Of a stretch of DNA of 64,000 nucleotides, positions 1-13,569 are shown piece by piece (within the stretch, counting starts at the first letter, position 1; every line of letters begins with the position of its first letter). Position numbers and translations under genes: made by a program. The notes under the pieces were generated by a model, which saw nothing but the letters and a program-made list of their open reading frames with translations, made no database searches and was not told where the DNA came from. The stretch comes from Liolophura sinensis (taxonomy: Eukaryota; Mollusca; Polyplacophora; Chitonida; Chitonidae), in the NCBI RefSeq assembly GCF_032854445.1, contig NC_088300.1:26081608-26145607 (forward strand), read 5' to 3'.

Positions 1-3000
1 AATGCAAGATGGCGTCTAGTGACAGGTCTTGCTCCCTTGGGTATAATCAGGCCTGTTCCTCAGTGGATTCAGAGATTAGATTCAAGTCTTGTCAACTTTC
101 CTGATATACATCAGAAAGGCTTTCACTGTTCTCAGCTCGGCTCCTATCAAAATATTCCATCCTGTAAAGTAAATCTGTTTACTATACTGAAATAGAAAAA
201 TGTGATTATAGAAGTTATAGACCGCAGTTCAAGTGAAAATGATCAATATAGCAGCCCAACGTCTTTGGCATATGGCGGGGCTGCTTCTTAAACTAAATAA
301 GATCATTAAGCACAATAAAATATGGTACGAAGAATATGGTAAGATGTGTGGATGAGAAACATTCTGACAGATATCTGGAAATTCATGATTTTGACGTTAA
401 GAAACAATCAAATAAATAAATAAAAAAAAATAACAAAGGTGAAATTGCCAACATAATTTAATGAATCACCTATGATGGACTGTATATAGAACAGAAAAGA
501 CCTCAACGTATGTGTTGTGATTAGGCCTTATGTTGCAGTACACTGTAATTTATACCACACACACTGGTGTGATATACTATACGAATGTGATGCCCAGTCT
601 GTTACCACTAAAAGCATAGTGTACCATTTCACAGCCTGCGTCTAATTTTACAGGTAAATTAAAAAACATATTTGTAGACGCATATTTCATAAAGTACATT
701 TCCAGCATAATTCATATGTTATGCAGTGAACTGCATCATACATAAGCGGAAGTAGTGCGCTTCCAGCCTTTCCCACGCATGCATGCGTATGTTCATATGT
801 CATTTCACTTACCCAACAATATACTCAGCGATGCGGACAAACAACCTCATGATCGAACCAATGTGTTTAATGCTGCTAATAAGGCAGTGTGGCGTGAAAG
901 CAATGTTCTCGTTATTGCGTAATAGATATACTTATGTCTGTACTACAAGCAATAAAAAATATGTGGGACATTTATTTTCCAGACTTCTATGCCTATTTTA
1001 AGATAACAAATAGCTTTGTTGCTGCAAATTATTTGCTTCAACAAAACAAATACTGCGGTATTAGAAAAATCTATTCGTCTTTTCATGTTAATAACAAAAA
1101 TAGAAAATGAGAATATATATGGCAAAAGTTTGAGAATGACAAACGATGACAAGTTATTTATGAATGGAAGTTTTTGGAAGATGTACATAGACTAAAAGAA
1201 AAGTTAAAATAAGACATCTTATCACACGAAAAAAGCGGCCAGTAGTTCCCAGTAAGCACGCATAAGCCATTGATCTTAGACTCTTTTATGTCACATGGAG
1301 ATTTAAAGATCTGAAATTTAATCCTGATGAACTCAGATTTAAGCTCTTTGAATCTGTACCTTTTCTTCGTCACACTTAGCGTAAGATATTTAGATTGTGT
1401 ACCTGAAGTACACAGGCCATTAGTTTACATATACCAATGCGAATAAACGCAATTGTAAATATGTTAAACACAACAATTGCTTGTATCATCACGTTGTAGA
1501 CATAATGTACAGAAATTCCGCGTATTTTCTGAATAGGCAAAAATTTTCTGGTTGATGTATACATTCTGGTCGATTACTTCCGGAAACTTACGGACTTAGG
1601 CTGGCGGAACCAAGTTTTCAGTGAAACTCGTGGTCAGCGATGGTAATTAGCATTGCCTCGAGAGCAATAAATAAATCGATTTAAAACGATTCCGCACGCA
1701 CACACATGCAGACATACAATATAACTATAAATTGACGTGAACCTTTATAATCCTGTCATACGCTTTGTTAATTTAAGGATGACTGTACTCCGTTGTGGGA
1801 ACTCCCGTTCTAGCGTATATTACATGTTATATAAATCAAAAATCAAGAAAAGGAAATGCAATGCCTTTTGATACACAGACCATAGACAATATTTAAAACT
1901 GTTTGAAAACATCAGACAAGACTTAAAATCGTATTCATGATCCGGTCATGAAATGTTGTATTCCAACAGGCCTATAGATAAATTCATAAACACAAGACTG
2001 CTTAAGCCGTGTAACTTAAGAGCTTTCCGCTTGATACAGACGAGAGAATAGATGTGCCCATAGTTCCCTAACAGTGAAGCTGAAGAGTTGTTATAGATAA
2101 AACCCGCCTTCAACAAGTGTTTTGCTCTTATTCCTCAACGGACATATTTTAGCAAGGTTGCTTTCAGCGAAGTTTTACCACTGCCATGCATATATGTCCC
2201 TAGCAGCGTCAGGTAATAGTAAGAATGGTGATAAGAAGAAGATATAATTATTGCTGGAACACAAACAGGTCACTCGCCAGACCGAGATTATCGCTTTTCA
2301 GGCTGCTTACCACCAATCACTATCACCCACGTCATCTCGTCTCATCAGCTATTCAGTTTACACATCATATATGACTACCATAGCTGTTATTGTGGTGTGC
2401 AAATCATAAATGTACTCAGCCCTTGACACGCATGATAAAAGTATGGTCATTTATTGTTGGCCTTTTTCTTTACATTAGTTATAAACATTCCACTTTTACG
2501 GATACCTGGGTTGGGTTTGGGTTGGGTTTGGGTTGGAGATGGGGTTGTAGGGGTCTCTCGCTGGTTCGGACTGACAGAGCGCTGGTTTGCTGACACTGGT
2601 TGCCTTTGTTCTGGCTTTAAGTCAAGATGTTGGGCAAGTACTTGAGAAAGGGCAGCGCTTTCCTCCTGTTTTCTCACGCCCCAAAACCTGACCTCCAGTC
2701 AACAATCTTATAAAGAAAGACAGAAATTTGTGGATTCTTTTGAAGATTAGAATAGTAAGATGAAAAATTACTCCATTAACAAATCAATCGATAAACGAAA
2801 AAAGGACAGTTAATAAAACGACTACTAAATCAAAAAAAAATTTAAATATATGATGTAACTGATGAATAAAGACAATGATAGTGACAATTCATAAATTGTT
2901 TCTCTTGTACAAGCTATTTGCTGTAGGCAACATTTCCGGCATATTTAACTGTAAAGCCATAAGTATTCACTCAAAGTGTTCTTCATTTCAATAAAAAGAA

Positions 3001-3040
3001 AACAGGATGCTGTGTATAGATTTAAGGTAAAACTACCGAA
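1..3040. other. Intergenic, no gene seen
   Basis: AT-rich sequence with ordinary CpG content and no exon that I can support on either strand. It contains a G-rich run near 2507-2553 (listed separately). Short open frames here have no recognisable protein features. Confidence 0.6.
2507..2553 (+). repeat. G-rich direct repeat (TTGGG/TTTGGG), possible G-quadruplex
   Basis: Alternating GGGTT and GGGTTT units give at least five GGG runs separated by two or three T, followed by GGAGATGGGG. This fits a quadruplex-forming pattern. It resembles telomeric DNA only loosely, since there is no TTAGGG unit. Confidence 0.6.
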
Positions 3041-3049
3041 TGGCCAGTT

Positions 3050-3235
3050 TGTCAATAAGCTTTACTGTGGCATTTGGCCGCCAATTGACAGTCACGATAA
3101 TGGTTGAACGAACCCGGACAAACCTATTGACTTAAAGAAGCAGCTGTAACGGCGAGAGCTGGGTTCGAACAAGGCTCTTATAGTTGCAAGGAACCAGTGC
3201 TTTAACCCTCTGAACCGGTGAGAGCCTCATATTGC
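3050..3235 (-). mobile_element. tRNA-derived SINE-like fragment (family D)
   Basis: On the minus strand, an A-box-like GGTTCAGAGGGTTAAAGCAC is followed about 35 bp later by a B-box-like GTTCGAACCC, then a non-tRNA body. The arrangement is that of a tRNA-related SINE head. It is seen only once here, so its status as a repeat is inferred from structure. Confidence 0.4.
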
Positions 3236-4289
3236 AGCTATTCAATACCCCAGCGTGACATAAACGATGCAATTAAATCAGAATGACGATCACCAGTGGA
3301 GGAAGAATTGGTATCGATCACAGCAAACGCAAACAAATGTTTGTTATTATTTTTTATGTACCTAAAACAATTCCTTTTCACAAAATATCAGACTCTTGTG
3401 TGCACGTGTTATCATTCAAAATCGATATTTCAGCTCGTAACATTAATATAGCAGGTCGTTCAAAATTTTAGCATCATTTTTAACATTATAAATAATACAG
3501 GTACGAGACTAATATTTTCTGAGATTAATTTAAGGTATTCAGTCAAACAGAGAAAATTTTATTCGATAAGCATATATGGGATTTTGACCAAAAATCTCTG
3601 GTATAGCCTCTTTAATGTAAACTGGTTGGCGTTATAAAAAATGAGATCTCCAGGAACATCGCTGACTCTTACACAAGCGCCTTTAGTCTTAGACAAAATT
3701 GCCTTTCATGGGCACGCCTTTGTTATTTCTATATTCACATAAGTAAGCACGCAGGTCAATTATGGACATTTTACAAAAGGATGAAAGCATATAAAAATTA
3801 CTGGAAATAATTTATACTTCTAAATTATTACTGTGTTGTAGAGGACATATTGCCAACATCAAAGAGTTCTGGTTTTCCAAATGGCTGGATTAGATAATTT
3901 TGCGTTGTACATAAGACCAGTTTGTGGTGAAAGCAAATTATTAATTTACAACGCTGAGGTTGTTTCACAATAGACACCATCGGTCCTAAGGCGGCATTTA
4001 AACTATGAAAACTGGTAAGGAGTTTTGTTTCACAATGTTTACGGGACAAAATCCACTTATGTCTGTCATAACGCAACTCCGCCGCCTCCAAGTTGACTCA
4101 GACGCAACCGTCGTGGCTCTTATAGCCGTGTATCCGTCAATGGGCGAAGTTCAGAATTGACACAGGGCACCTTGTATCTGAGTCAAATTTACGGCCTAAT
4201 TTTGAATGGGATACAGAACAGAATTGCTTCTCTATAATTGACGGAACGAGTTTACAGTATTTACGAGTAAATATGAGTCAGGTACCAAG

Positions 4290-4905
4290 TTACTCACCGA
4301 AAATCACCAATAGCCTTAAAACAGATTTACAAACACGTTGTACATGTACCAGGATACTCATTGAAAGTCCATTTATTGGCCTCAAGCCAACTTCACTAAC
4401 ACGGTCTTCATGTAAGAGGATACTTACCGAAAGTTATTGATGGCAGTAAGGCAGCTTCATTAACACGTTCTTCATGTAAGAGGATACTTACCGAAAGCCA
4501 TTAATGCAGTAAGGCAGCTCATTAACACGTTCTTCATGTAAGAGGATAATTAGCGAAAGTTATTAATGACAGTAAGGCAGCTTCATTAACACGTTCTTCA
4601 TGTAAGAGGATAATTAGCGAAAGTTATTAATGACAGTAAGGCAGCTTTATTAACACGTTCTTCATGTATCAGGATACTTACTGAAAGTCATTAATGGCAG
4701 CAAGGCAGCTTCATTAACACGTTCTTCATGTATCAGGATACTCATCGAAACTCATTTATGGTCGCAAGGCAGCTTCATTAACACGTTCTTCATGTAACGG
4801 GACACTTACCGAAAGTCATTAATAGCCGTAAGCCAGATTTGTTAATACGCTCTCATATATGTAGGATACTTACCCGTAGTCATTGTAATAGCCTTAAAAG
4901 AGATT
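4290..4905. repeat. 64-bp minisatellite, about 9 units
   Basis: The segment ACACGTTCTTCATGTA recurs at 4463, 4525, 4589 and 4653 and onward, a 64-bp period (62 in one unit with small deletions). Outer units at both ends are more diverged. Most units contain TACTTACC or a close variant, which reads GGTAAGTA on the minus strand. Confidence 0.85.
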
Positions 4906-4909
4906 TTTT

Positions 4910-7700
4910 CTAACATTATTTGCGAAATAAATATATAAAAATGTAAAGAACCATACAATGGATGGTCCGATGAAATATCCAAGTAAGAAAGTTCACATCC
5001 CCGATGGCTGACTGAATTATGTCATATGTAATCCAGTATAAACAGCTAATTTTACACCAAATATAAGAAAATCTTTACTTTTCCTCTACCTATCCATGCA
5101 TCACTTGAGGCTAATGAAGATAATTTACTTTAGCCGATTTGAGGTAGCTGATATCCTGCATGTTCTAGCATCAGTTAGTTCCAAAATGTTGTTGGCGTAA
5201 TAAAAGCTATAATCATTTTATTTCCAGTGGAATCTTTCAAATCTACAAATGAGAAGTGTTGAAGTACATCGGCCTTCATGTTTCTGACTTTAAGACGCCT
5301 AGAGGGTCCTGGTGGTTTTAGTGCTTTACAAACTACCGCTGACACAAAAATATAATCATTAATTCCATTTCACAAGGGGGTTATTTCAATTTACGGGGAA
5401 AGTGAGCAAGGCCATTACAGAACCATAGCCATTACAACACTGGTAAACCAAATAAACAGGAGACTGCGAGACAAAGTGCATGGCAAAAACGTTGGCCTGC
5501 AATCTTGTGTTGAACAGCTTTCCGCGAATGGGGCTAAATTGAGTTAATATCGGTAAATTTCGATTGGGCCAACTTACCCACAACAAAAGTCACAGGTCCC
5601 GCTTAAAAGTGACAAACGAAGGACTGCAACAAATTAACGAAAGGCAATGGCATTGACTCCATTTGTTTGCTTCGTTAATACTACAAACGAAACATGTAAA
5701 TGGTGTAAAATTAGCAAGGTGAATATTCGACAATTCCTAATCAATAAAGCCCTTGCATACAAGGTTACTTTCACTCGATGATATACATCCACACACAATC
5801 TACTAGAGAACAGAATAGGGCGAAAACAGAAACAAGGAAGCTTGTTTTTTAACGGTTTAAGTTTTCTCCATTTTATGCCAAACGATGGTTTGCTCAGCTA
5901 TATTGATATTTATACAACTGCCATGAACTAATAAGAAACATCATTTATACAAGAGGATATACTGTTTCAATATAAAGCATTTTTGCAACATTGCCACGAG
6001 CATTCAGTATTATTGTAGGTCATTACAAGTTGTCTCTAGCGGAAGAACTAAAACCTATATCATCTGAATGATGCTGCATGTCAAATTCAAAATAGTTTTC
6101 GTATTGGGTAGTATATGCTTGCTAGCTCATTTGTCAGAGCTCTAATCAAGGCAACCGTGTGTTAAGCTGATTGCAATTATCATGTCAACATATGCCTTTT
6201 CACATGTGTTAATCAGTGACAGTTGCAATCATCTTAGCCTACGATCGCTTTGTGGAACAAGACCTTGAGCAATTTCAGATCGTCAGGAATTGTTGAGCAA
6301 TTTAAATACATATGCTCTCACCTTAAGAGGTTTGTGATTTAAAAAGCTCGTCTTAAACAGTACGGTTACCAACTCCCAGCCTTCATTTACAGTGATTTTC
6401 AATACTTTGAAGTGTGTGACAATATACGGCTGATGCACATAAAAACATACCAAATATATTTTCAGAGGTACTAAATTCTTTTCAGGAAGTATACATTTAC
6501 TATCTGAGATAGCAAGTAAAAATTTTAGTTTCAGCGATATTCGTCAGAACTGAAAGAAGCCACATGCAGAGATTCGTAAATGTAAGACACAGATTGCAAG
6601 ATACTATCACAGTTTTGTACCCGTAGAGAAAGCACAACAGACGAACCACAAGATCGGGTTGGATCAACTCCATACTCACAGTATTAAACGCCTGTAATAT
6701 TTCTGTTCGTTCGGTCCCTCACTTCTGTTATATGAAAACAAGACTGCACCCCAGAGTGTCTTTATATATGGGCGACTGAAAGTATACATCTTGTTTTAAT
6801 TTTTTTTATCTGAAAAGCGACTTTGAAATGTTGACAGTTTTCGAAGAAGATACACAAAGGTTGTGAGGCATGTAACTGCAATGCAGTAATATTGAAACGT
6901 GACTTTTCCTGTCCAAAAAACACTGCACCGCCACAAGTCGCAAGGTAAATACAGACGCGAGATAGATTAGGGCATTGATTGCACCAGTGTATTGTCATGA
7001 GTGCCCTGAGTCCAATAATAGTTTTGTCACCGTAATCGTAGCATCCTTGCGATATAAGCTCATTGTTGAGCGTTTCTGTCCCAAAGAATGCAATGTGCAA
7101 ATACGTTTTTGGTTTAGCTGCTGTAAAGATATGTCACGCAAATATCACCCGGTGATAAACCATCTGCCAGCGCTTGATCTGTATACAACATAGATTCTGA
7201 ACTGGGACTTACGTAAGATCAAATGAAGAAACGCTTATAAAACATGCTCATATCGTATGTGTGAAAACAATATAAAGACTTTAAATGTGAAAGAATTAAG
7301 CAAAACGTTTTATTTTGCACCTGGAGATTGTTCAGTGTGCATTCCAAATTTGCACTCTTTGGTAAACGTCCGTCTTACACATCATATAGTTGTGTCATAC
7401 GTGGCAGGCTGCATGTTGAACTTTATGCACTGAAACCCGCCATTGTTGTGACGATCAAACCTGATATATCTTAATGCTTAAGGGCTACCAAACTTAACTG
7501 GTTTTAGATGTTCTTACTTTTTTCCACCATGTAATTCGTAATTAATTATTTGTAGTTATACCAGTACATTTCGTTGATGCATATGATTTGACTTTCTGCA
7601 CTGTGTCAATCCATTACAACTTCAGGTAAAGTTGAACGGCTCAACATTTCAAGTGTTTCTTTGATGCCAATGCTGGCCGAGTGAATTAAGGTGATATTGC
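4910..7700. other. Intergenic, no gene seen
   Basis: AT-rich unique-looking sequence. No exon with convincing splice sites plus coding character was found on either strand. Confidence 0.55.
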
Positions 7701-7704
7701 TAAT

Positions 7705-7968
7705 GATTTGTTTATTTTTCTGCTTGACTGGTGTTTACGGTGTACTCAAGAATATTTCACTTATACGAAGGCAGTCAGCTTTATGGTGGAAGGAAACTGG
7801 GTAAAGCCCGGGGAAAACCCACGATCATCCGCAGATTGCTGGTAGACCTCCGCAGAGGAGAGGAATCCAGCATGAGCTATACTTGAACTCACAGCGATCG
7901 CACTGGTGAGAGACTCCTGGGTTATTGTGCCGCGTTGGCATTCTAACAACCTCCGCCACTGAGGCTCC
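7705..7968 (-). mobile_element. SINE-A, near full length, diverged
   Basis: Read on the minus strand it has a tRNA-like head, a body with GGGTTTTCCCCGGGC and CCATAAAGCTGACTGCC, and a tail AGTGAAATATTCTTGAGTAC ending in an AAATAAA-rich stretch. The same consensus occurs at 42650-42921, 44723-44990 and 60666-60934. Many substitutions indicate an old copy. Confidence 0.85.
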
Positions 7969-8164
7969 GATATTACTAATGCTCGATAGCTCCAGATATA
8001 GGTAGGCAACACCACACTGTATTATAGCCACGTGTTTGAATGGAGTTCTTTTTGGTTTTTACATATACATATACTCACAGACTATATATATTGTTTTGTC
8101 CAGTAAATGTCTTCTTCCGCTTTGTCAGTCCTACACACAACCAAGTTGTTCTTTTTTGTGTTTT

Positions 8165-8345
8165 TTAGGTTCAGAAAACTTCGGTGCCTGGTTTAAACAA
8201 TTGACTTTGGCAAGTTACGAACGAGATTTTCAGCTTGTGACGTACACGTATGCACATCATACTGGTGACGACAGATGGTCTTCAGTTAAACTTAAGACTG
8301 CATAAACGGCCATGACACACCAGGGTGGTAAGACGCTTATCATCA
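8165..8345 (-). mobile_element. SINE-like repeat family C fragment
   Basis: It shares TTGACTTTGGCAAGTTAC and ACGTACACGTATGCACATCA with the copies at 26005-26130 and 39553-39745. The body differs from SINE-A, but other copies share its AT-rich tail type. Confidence 0.5.
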
Positions 8346-8635
8346 TCAAGGTTCAAATACCGGGGAAGAATGAGGAGATTCGCTATTCCCCGACACACAA
8401 CTGTTTTGAACCCGCATCTGTGTTTTCTGAGAGGCAAGCATCTTTATCAACGCTACCATGACCCCCTCCCTCAAATAAGTATAGAAATAAACAGATCAGT
8501 AACACTTAATACTGTAACATATCCTAATATTTAAGATTCCTTAGTTTCTTTACAGGTTTTTTGTTATTTTGTAAATTGAATGGCTTTCCCCACATTTCAT
8601 TACTGGCCATGGTTATCTATATAGGAGGTTAAATG

Positions 8636-8668
8636 GCTAGATCAAATGCCTTTTACATTTGATCTAGC
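8636..8668. repeat. Perfect hairpin, 13-bp arms and 7-nt loop
   Basis: GCTAGATCAAATG (8636-8648), loop CCTTTTA, then its exact reverse complement (8656-8668). No run of T follows that would mark a Pol III terminator. Confidence 0.85.
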
Positions 8669-8893
8669 AGTCAATCAAATGGAAGTCCGTACGTGAAGCA
8701 CCAGTGAACCTGCTGTGAGTATTCCTAACATGTTTAGCCTCCTGATTTTATCTAAACACTTTCTAGAATTCTTTACATTTTCTTCGATCCGAAATGTGTC
8801 TGTGTTATTACCAACTGCGATAACCTCAGTCGTTGGCATTTTCGAGTAAAATTACTAGATGAATTTGTCATTCTGGATCGTGTTTGTTAACAG

Positions 8894-9410
8894 GTGCCCC
8901 TTGCCGAGAAGCTTGCGTTGAGGTGTAGCCAGGGACGGTTCGCTGTCCTCGTCACTGTGTGTGTACACGCATATCCCGTGGCGCTGCAATGCTTTGTGGG
9001 GTTTATTGGAGTCCTATGTTGGATTGATTCTGGCGAACATATACGGTGACCAGTTCTCCGACGGACGACGTTCAACACCTCCGTTCCTGTCCCTCCCGGG
9101 GGTGGAGAAAACACGCTGTACTGTTTGTCCAGTCAACAGACACTACACAGAAGATATGCCTGTGGCGAGTATACAGTCAGCATTCTCTGTCGACTCTGTT
9201 CCATCTATCTTGTCCTACGGCTCTTTCGAAACAAACCCTTATCCCGCTCTCACGCCAAAGAGCCGTTTATTCTTCAGTTCGAACTGTTTGTTCAGGGGTT
9301 TTGTCAGCGTTATGATATACAGAACTGGTATTACGATATCAAATAGATTGTGTCCACTGCCGCCATTAGTCAGAGAGCACTGGGAGAGGATCATGATTAA
9401 CCAGTAAAAG
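8894..9410 (+). other. GC-rich, multi-frame open stretch, unrecognised
   Basis: This stretch is richer in GC and CpG than its surroundings and has long open frames in all three plus frames. It begins right after an AG acceptor-like TTGTTAACAG. The frame from 8894 runs 51 codons and is strongly hydrophobic (FAVLVTVCVHAYPVALQCF, then VGFIGVLCWI). No family was recognised. It may be a decayed gene, an exon of an unknown gene, or chance. Confidence 0.25.
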
Positions 9411-10436
9411 TCGGGAGTAAAAGTGCTTAAGGTGGCCTTTAAAAACATTAGAAACAGCTACCTGGGATATGCAATAACTAAAACATACACGGAATTGATA
9501 GGTCTAACTAATATATCTCAGGTCAATGATCAGATTCCACACTCAACAGCATAATCTGTTAATTTTAACAGAAAGTCTGAGTGATGCTGGAATGCATTTT
9601 GTAATATTCAGCATAATGTCCTGTGTAATACAATCATTGTGTTGAATATGTACAACAAGTGTAAACGGAATAATCACCTGCTATATAACAGAATATATAC
9701 TAGCATTACTCAAACAACAGCCTTAATATGTTATTAGAGTAGTGGAAGCCAAAAGTGTGTTTTAATATTCTTCAATGCAGCCCGATGCACTTAAATACCT
9801 TTCCCCTGATTCTTTGATGGTTTGGGAATGATTTTGCTTGGATTCATTTAATGATTTACTGCATGTTTTAATTAGACCAGTTATGCCCTTTCCATGTTCA
9901 GGACACGTGTACAAAAGACATGACCCGACACAGTAGGCCTATACCTTTACGCTTGCGATTTACGACATGTAGCTATGTTTCACAAAGATGTCCTTACGAG
10001 TAATACGGATATATGCAACACTGATACATCTAATTTGTACAAAGTAATTTCTAAATAAACATTTTACAGAAAACAAAACTTTAATTATTTACTTAAGTTT
10101 CAAATCATCAATCATATTCTTTCATTCCCGGAGTTACAAATGTTGTTTGTAATGTTATGAGGTGAGAAGATGTGGAAACGAATTCAGTTATCCATAACAC
10201 TTCATCTGTAAGGAAATTTTGGGCTCAGAATTATACAAAGTTAAATCTGTGAAAAGAATTCTAAACTACGTAGTTGAATTCAAAGAACTAATCTGTTTAA
10301 TTTCACATATTACGTATTTAGGTGTTAGAATAGATTAGGTGCGACATAATATTATGTTATGGACAACACAATGCCCCGTTATACAAACGAAAGTATTCCG
10401 TTGAAATAACTGTACATACCTGTCATATATACGACA

Positions 10437-10528
10437 TAATTTCCTCCCACCATAATGCTGGCCGCCGTCGTATAAGTGAAATATTCTTGAGTACTGCGTA
10501 AAACACCAATCAAATAAATAAATAAATA
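10437..10528 (+). mobile_element. SINE-A, 3' part only
   Basis: Carries the conserved 3' region TTTCCTCCCACCATAATGCT through AAACACCAATCAAATAAATA and the poly(AAAT) tail. The tRNA head is missing, the usual 5' truncation of reverse-transcribed copies. Confidence 0.88.
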
Positions 10529-10529
10529 T

Positions 10530-13190
10530 ATACGACACAATAGTAGCAAATCACATTACCAATTCTGCCATCGCTCAGAAAAACATAGTATTTTGTCAGT
10601 TTAACATATTAGTTTTTAGAGTGTATTTTAACGTTGTCACCAAGAAGTTTTGACCTTGTCATAACTCACAACGACCGTGTCCCACCTTCCCATGGACTTC
10701 CTGGTCCGGTTTATCGAAGGCAGTGGACGTGAAGGGGGGAAATACCACGGCAAATTGATCCGATTGTCCAACTGACCTGTCAACAAGCTCATGTGTACCC
10801 AGACCACATTCCTAACGCCTGAGGGCACATATATCCCCACGGACGGGCTTAACAATTAGCACGACTGTTTAAACAGAGAAACATCACCACGGACCAATTG
10901 TACGCCTACCTCCCAGACACCCTGCGACAAAGACCAGATAGTTCTTGGAACATCTCTCCTTCTGACAATTCAAGCGCGTTCCAAAACCCCGCCAAACTGG
11001 CTGTGTTAATTGTGTTACCTATTTGTTTTAAATACTTGACCTTTCCAAGAGGCTAACCGCAAATACTTTCAACCAACACTGAGCGTTGGTGCTTTACCTG
11101 CGGGGTGTGATTCGTAGACACAAGGGTCAGATCATGCCACTAGGCGATGCTGGCTTATGTTTGTTTCATTTATGTAAAATATTTTCATTCTTAATATGTC
11201 CTAAATATGAAGGCCAGACAAAAAGCAGTTCACCTTTTCGTACCACTGGGACAAAATTCCAAGTCAAGTCGTCTTGTTAGTATTGTGTGTCATATCGTGT
11301 GTAAAATACCAGGAAATAATACACAACCCAGAAGCTAACAAATATAAAGGGGTGGAAGTCAATAACAGTTTCTTTAGCTTTAATTGCCCTAAATTCGAAA
11401 AATTAAATAAAACAAAAGAGAATATAAATGTGGTCGACAATAAAATGCGAATAAGGATCTGGAATCGAAATGTCGCACAACAGGTTGGATGGTCTTACGG
11501 GTGAGCATGTCCTGGACTGTCTTTAGTTGACAACTTCACTTCCTGCAAATACAAAAGATAATGGAATAAACTCCTAACAGAACTTACGAGATACCAAGGA
11601 AAGTTTCCAAATCACTCATGAAGCTCTCAACCCGAAAATTCCATGTTCAAAAGCCAAGTTCATTTGAACATAAGCAGGATTATAAAATGCATCAAACAAA
11701 GATAATCAATACATGAACGAAAATCAGCAATCTGGAACAAAACATATTCAGTAATTTTCAATAATGTCCATAAAGCTTAGACAGGCATAAATTGTTTCAT
11801 AGATAACATAAAATGTTATAATTTGTCCGGATTATTGCTTATGTTAATGTTGCAAGATTCAAATGGATTCATGCCCTGAGGCAAGGAAATAGCATATTGC
11901 AGTGTCTCAATAAAAGCTTATATTGCGCCTGACTATTTCATATTAACTCCGTGGTGATATTTGTACTGTGTCATGCCCTAGAGGTTTATAGTTTATGTAT
12001 TAACATAATATTTTGTCCACAGTGATAGTCAGTATGACATTTGGTTGCGCAGAAAATACTATTATAGTCTTTGTGTTTTGAAAATGAATTTCTTGATCCA
12101 CGAATATGTATAACGTTAAGGGTTCTTGAAGGGTTCTAAACTAAAAAAAAAAACAACTCAAAATTCACCTTGCAATTAACTACAGCTGCACTAATTGGTC
12201 CGAATTAGATGTGTTGAAAATGGTCATCAGATTTATGACGTATGAAATAAACCTCTGAATGAATGATTAGGGTTCAACGGCATGCGCACTTACAGACACG
12301 TAACCTTGTTTGACAAGCAAATACTTATGGCTTTCGACATGAAAACGGAAATATCCCACAAATCAAATTAAATAGACGGGTGCTGTTAAATCCAGCTGAG
12401 GAACAAAAAAAAGGTAAAATTCCAAAAGCGCATTAACATTTTTAATCACATAAGGATATTCTATATGAACACTAATGTTTTATGATACGTGGATGCCAAG
12501 ATGAAGCCGCTTCAGCTAAAGGTATCTGACATTATTGCTGGTCTCCTTACTCAAATTAAGGCAAGTGTCAATTACTAAGAGGTAGTTTCGAAATCACGAC
12601 TTCAGTTTTTGATATCACAGTTCACTTGTGAAAACAAAACGCCTTTATCCACAACAACATCGATCGGCTTAACGGAGCGAGTGTGTGGACCTAAAAAGCA
12701 GAGAGTAAGCCAACCCATCAAAAGCAACCTATAAACCTGATAATTTGTGACTCCCAAAGTGCGAAAAACGGCCATGGGCATTTTTAATATGCAATACACT
12801 CTAGCACATCGCCAATATTTCAGGGGCTCTCTCTCTCTCTTCAATGAATTCCCTTCGGCCGTCAACGACAGCACGGTATCACGTAAAGATTGCTTCTATC
12901 ATGCACACAAAGCTTATTGCCGCATCCCGTCTAACAAGTGTCTTTTGCAGCTCGAGTCTGAGTAAAGCCACTTGTCATCCTGTTCTCACTACAAGATGTA
13001 CAACAACAATTCAATAAGCGCTTCAGCACTTTTCGACAAGTACTTTATGAAGTATACATGTTAGTGGTTGTTGACTAGGACTAGCTTAAGTCGTAGATGG
13101 TCAGCCTCTAGATAAAAGAGCGCATGTGATAGACATTTCATCACAACACCCGGGATACCCTGTTAGACAGAATTTCATTGAAGCATAGGG
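10530..13190. other. Intergenic, no gene seen
   Basis: About 10,620-11,010 is GC-richer and has short open frames on both strands with no recognisable motif. The rest is AT-rich. No supported exon. Confidence 0.5.
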
Positions 13191-13199
13191 ACATGATAA

Positions 13200-13312
13200 T
13201 AAAAAGCACCATTAAAATGCTTCTGTGTTCTATAAGTTACAAAAAGCACCATTAAAATGTTTCTGTGTTCTATAAGTTACAAAAAGCACCATTAAAATGC
13301 TTCTGTGTTCTA
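13200..13312. repeat. 40-bp tandem repeat, 2.8 copies
   Basis: AAAAAGCACCATTAAAATGC plus TTCTGTGTTCTATAAGTTAC repeats at exact 40-bp spacing with one or two substitutions. Confidence 0.92.
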
Positions 13313-13478
13313 CTGTTACTGTATTAACGTACTTTAACAGTGTATCCATGGTTCAATGAATTTTTTACTCTTCCCATCTTGATTTGACTGAAAAACAAAG
13401 GCTACTTCACACGCCCGTTTCCGTTCCCATTGCACATAACGTTGGGTGATTTTTTATTATGATGTTTTTATTTCGCAC

Positions 13479-13568
13479 AAGGGGCCTTTATGACGAAGTG
13501 GTTAGGGTGTTAGCAGAGAAGAATGACACAGGAGCTTCTCATTCATGCGGACTGTGAGGGCAAGTCTA
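13479..13568 (+). mobile_element. SINE-A head (tRNA-like part) only, diverged
   Basis: GGGGCCTTTATGACGAAGTG, then GTTAGGGTGTTAGC and a degraded B-box region, follow the SINE-A head consensus. The body and tail are absent, unlike the common 5' truncated copies. Confidence 0.5.
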
Positions 13569-13569
13569 T

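Noticed and set aside
2507-2553. Interstitial telomere repeat
   Set aside because: Units are TTGGG and TTTGGG, not the TTAGGG expected in most animals, and the run is short.
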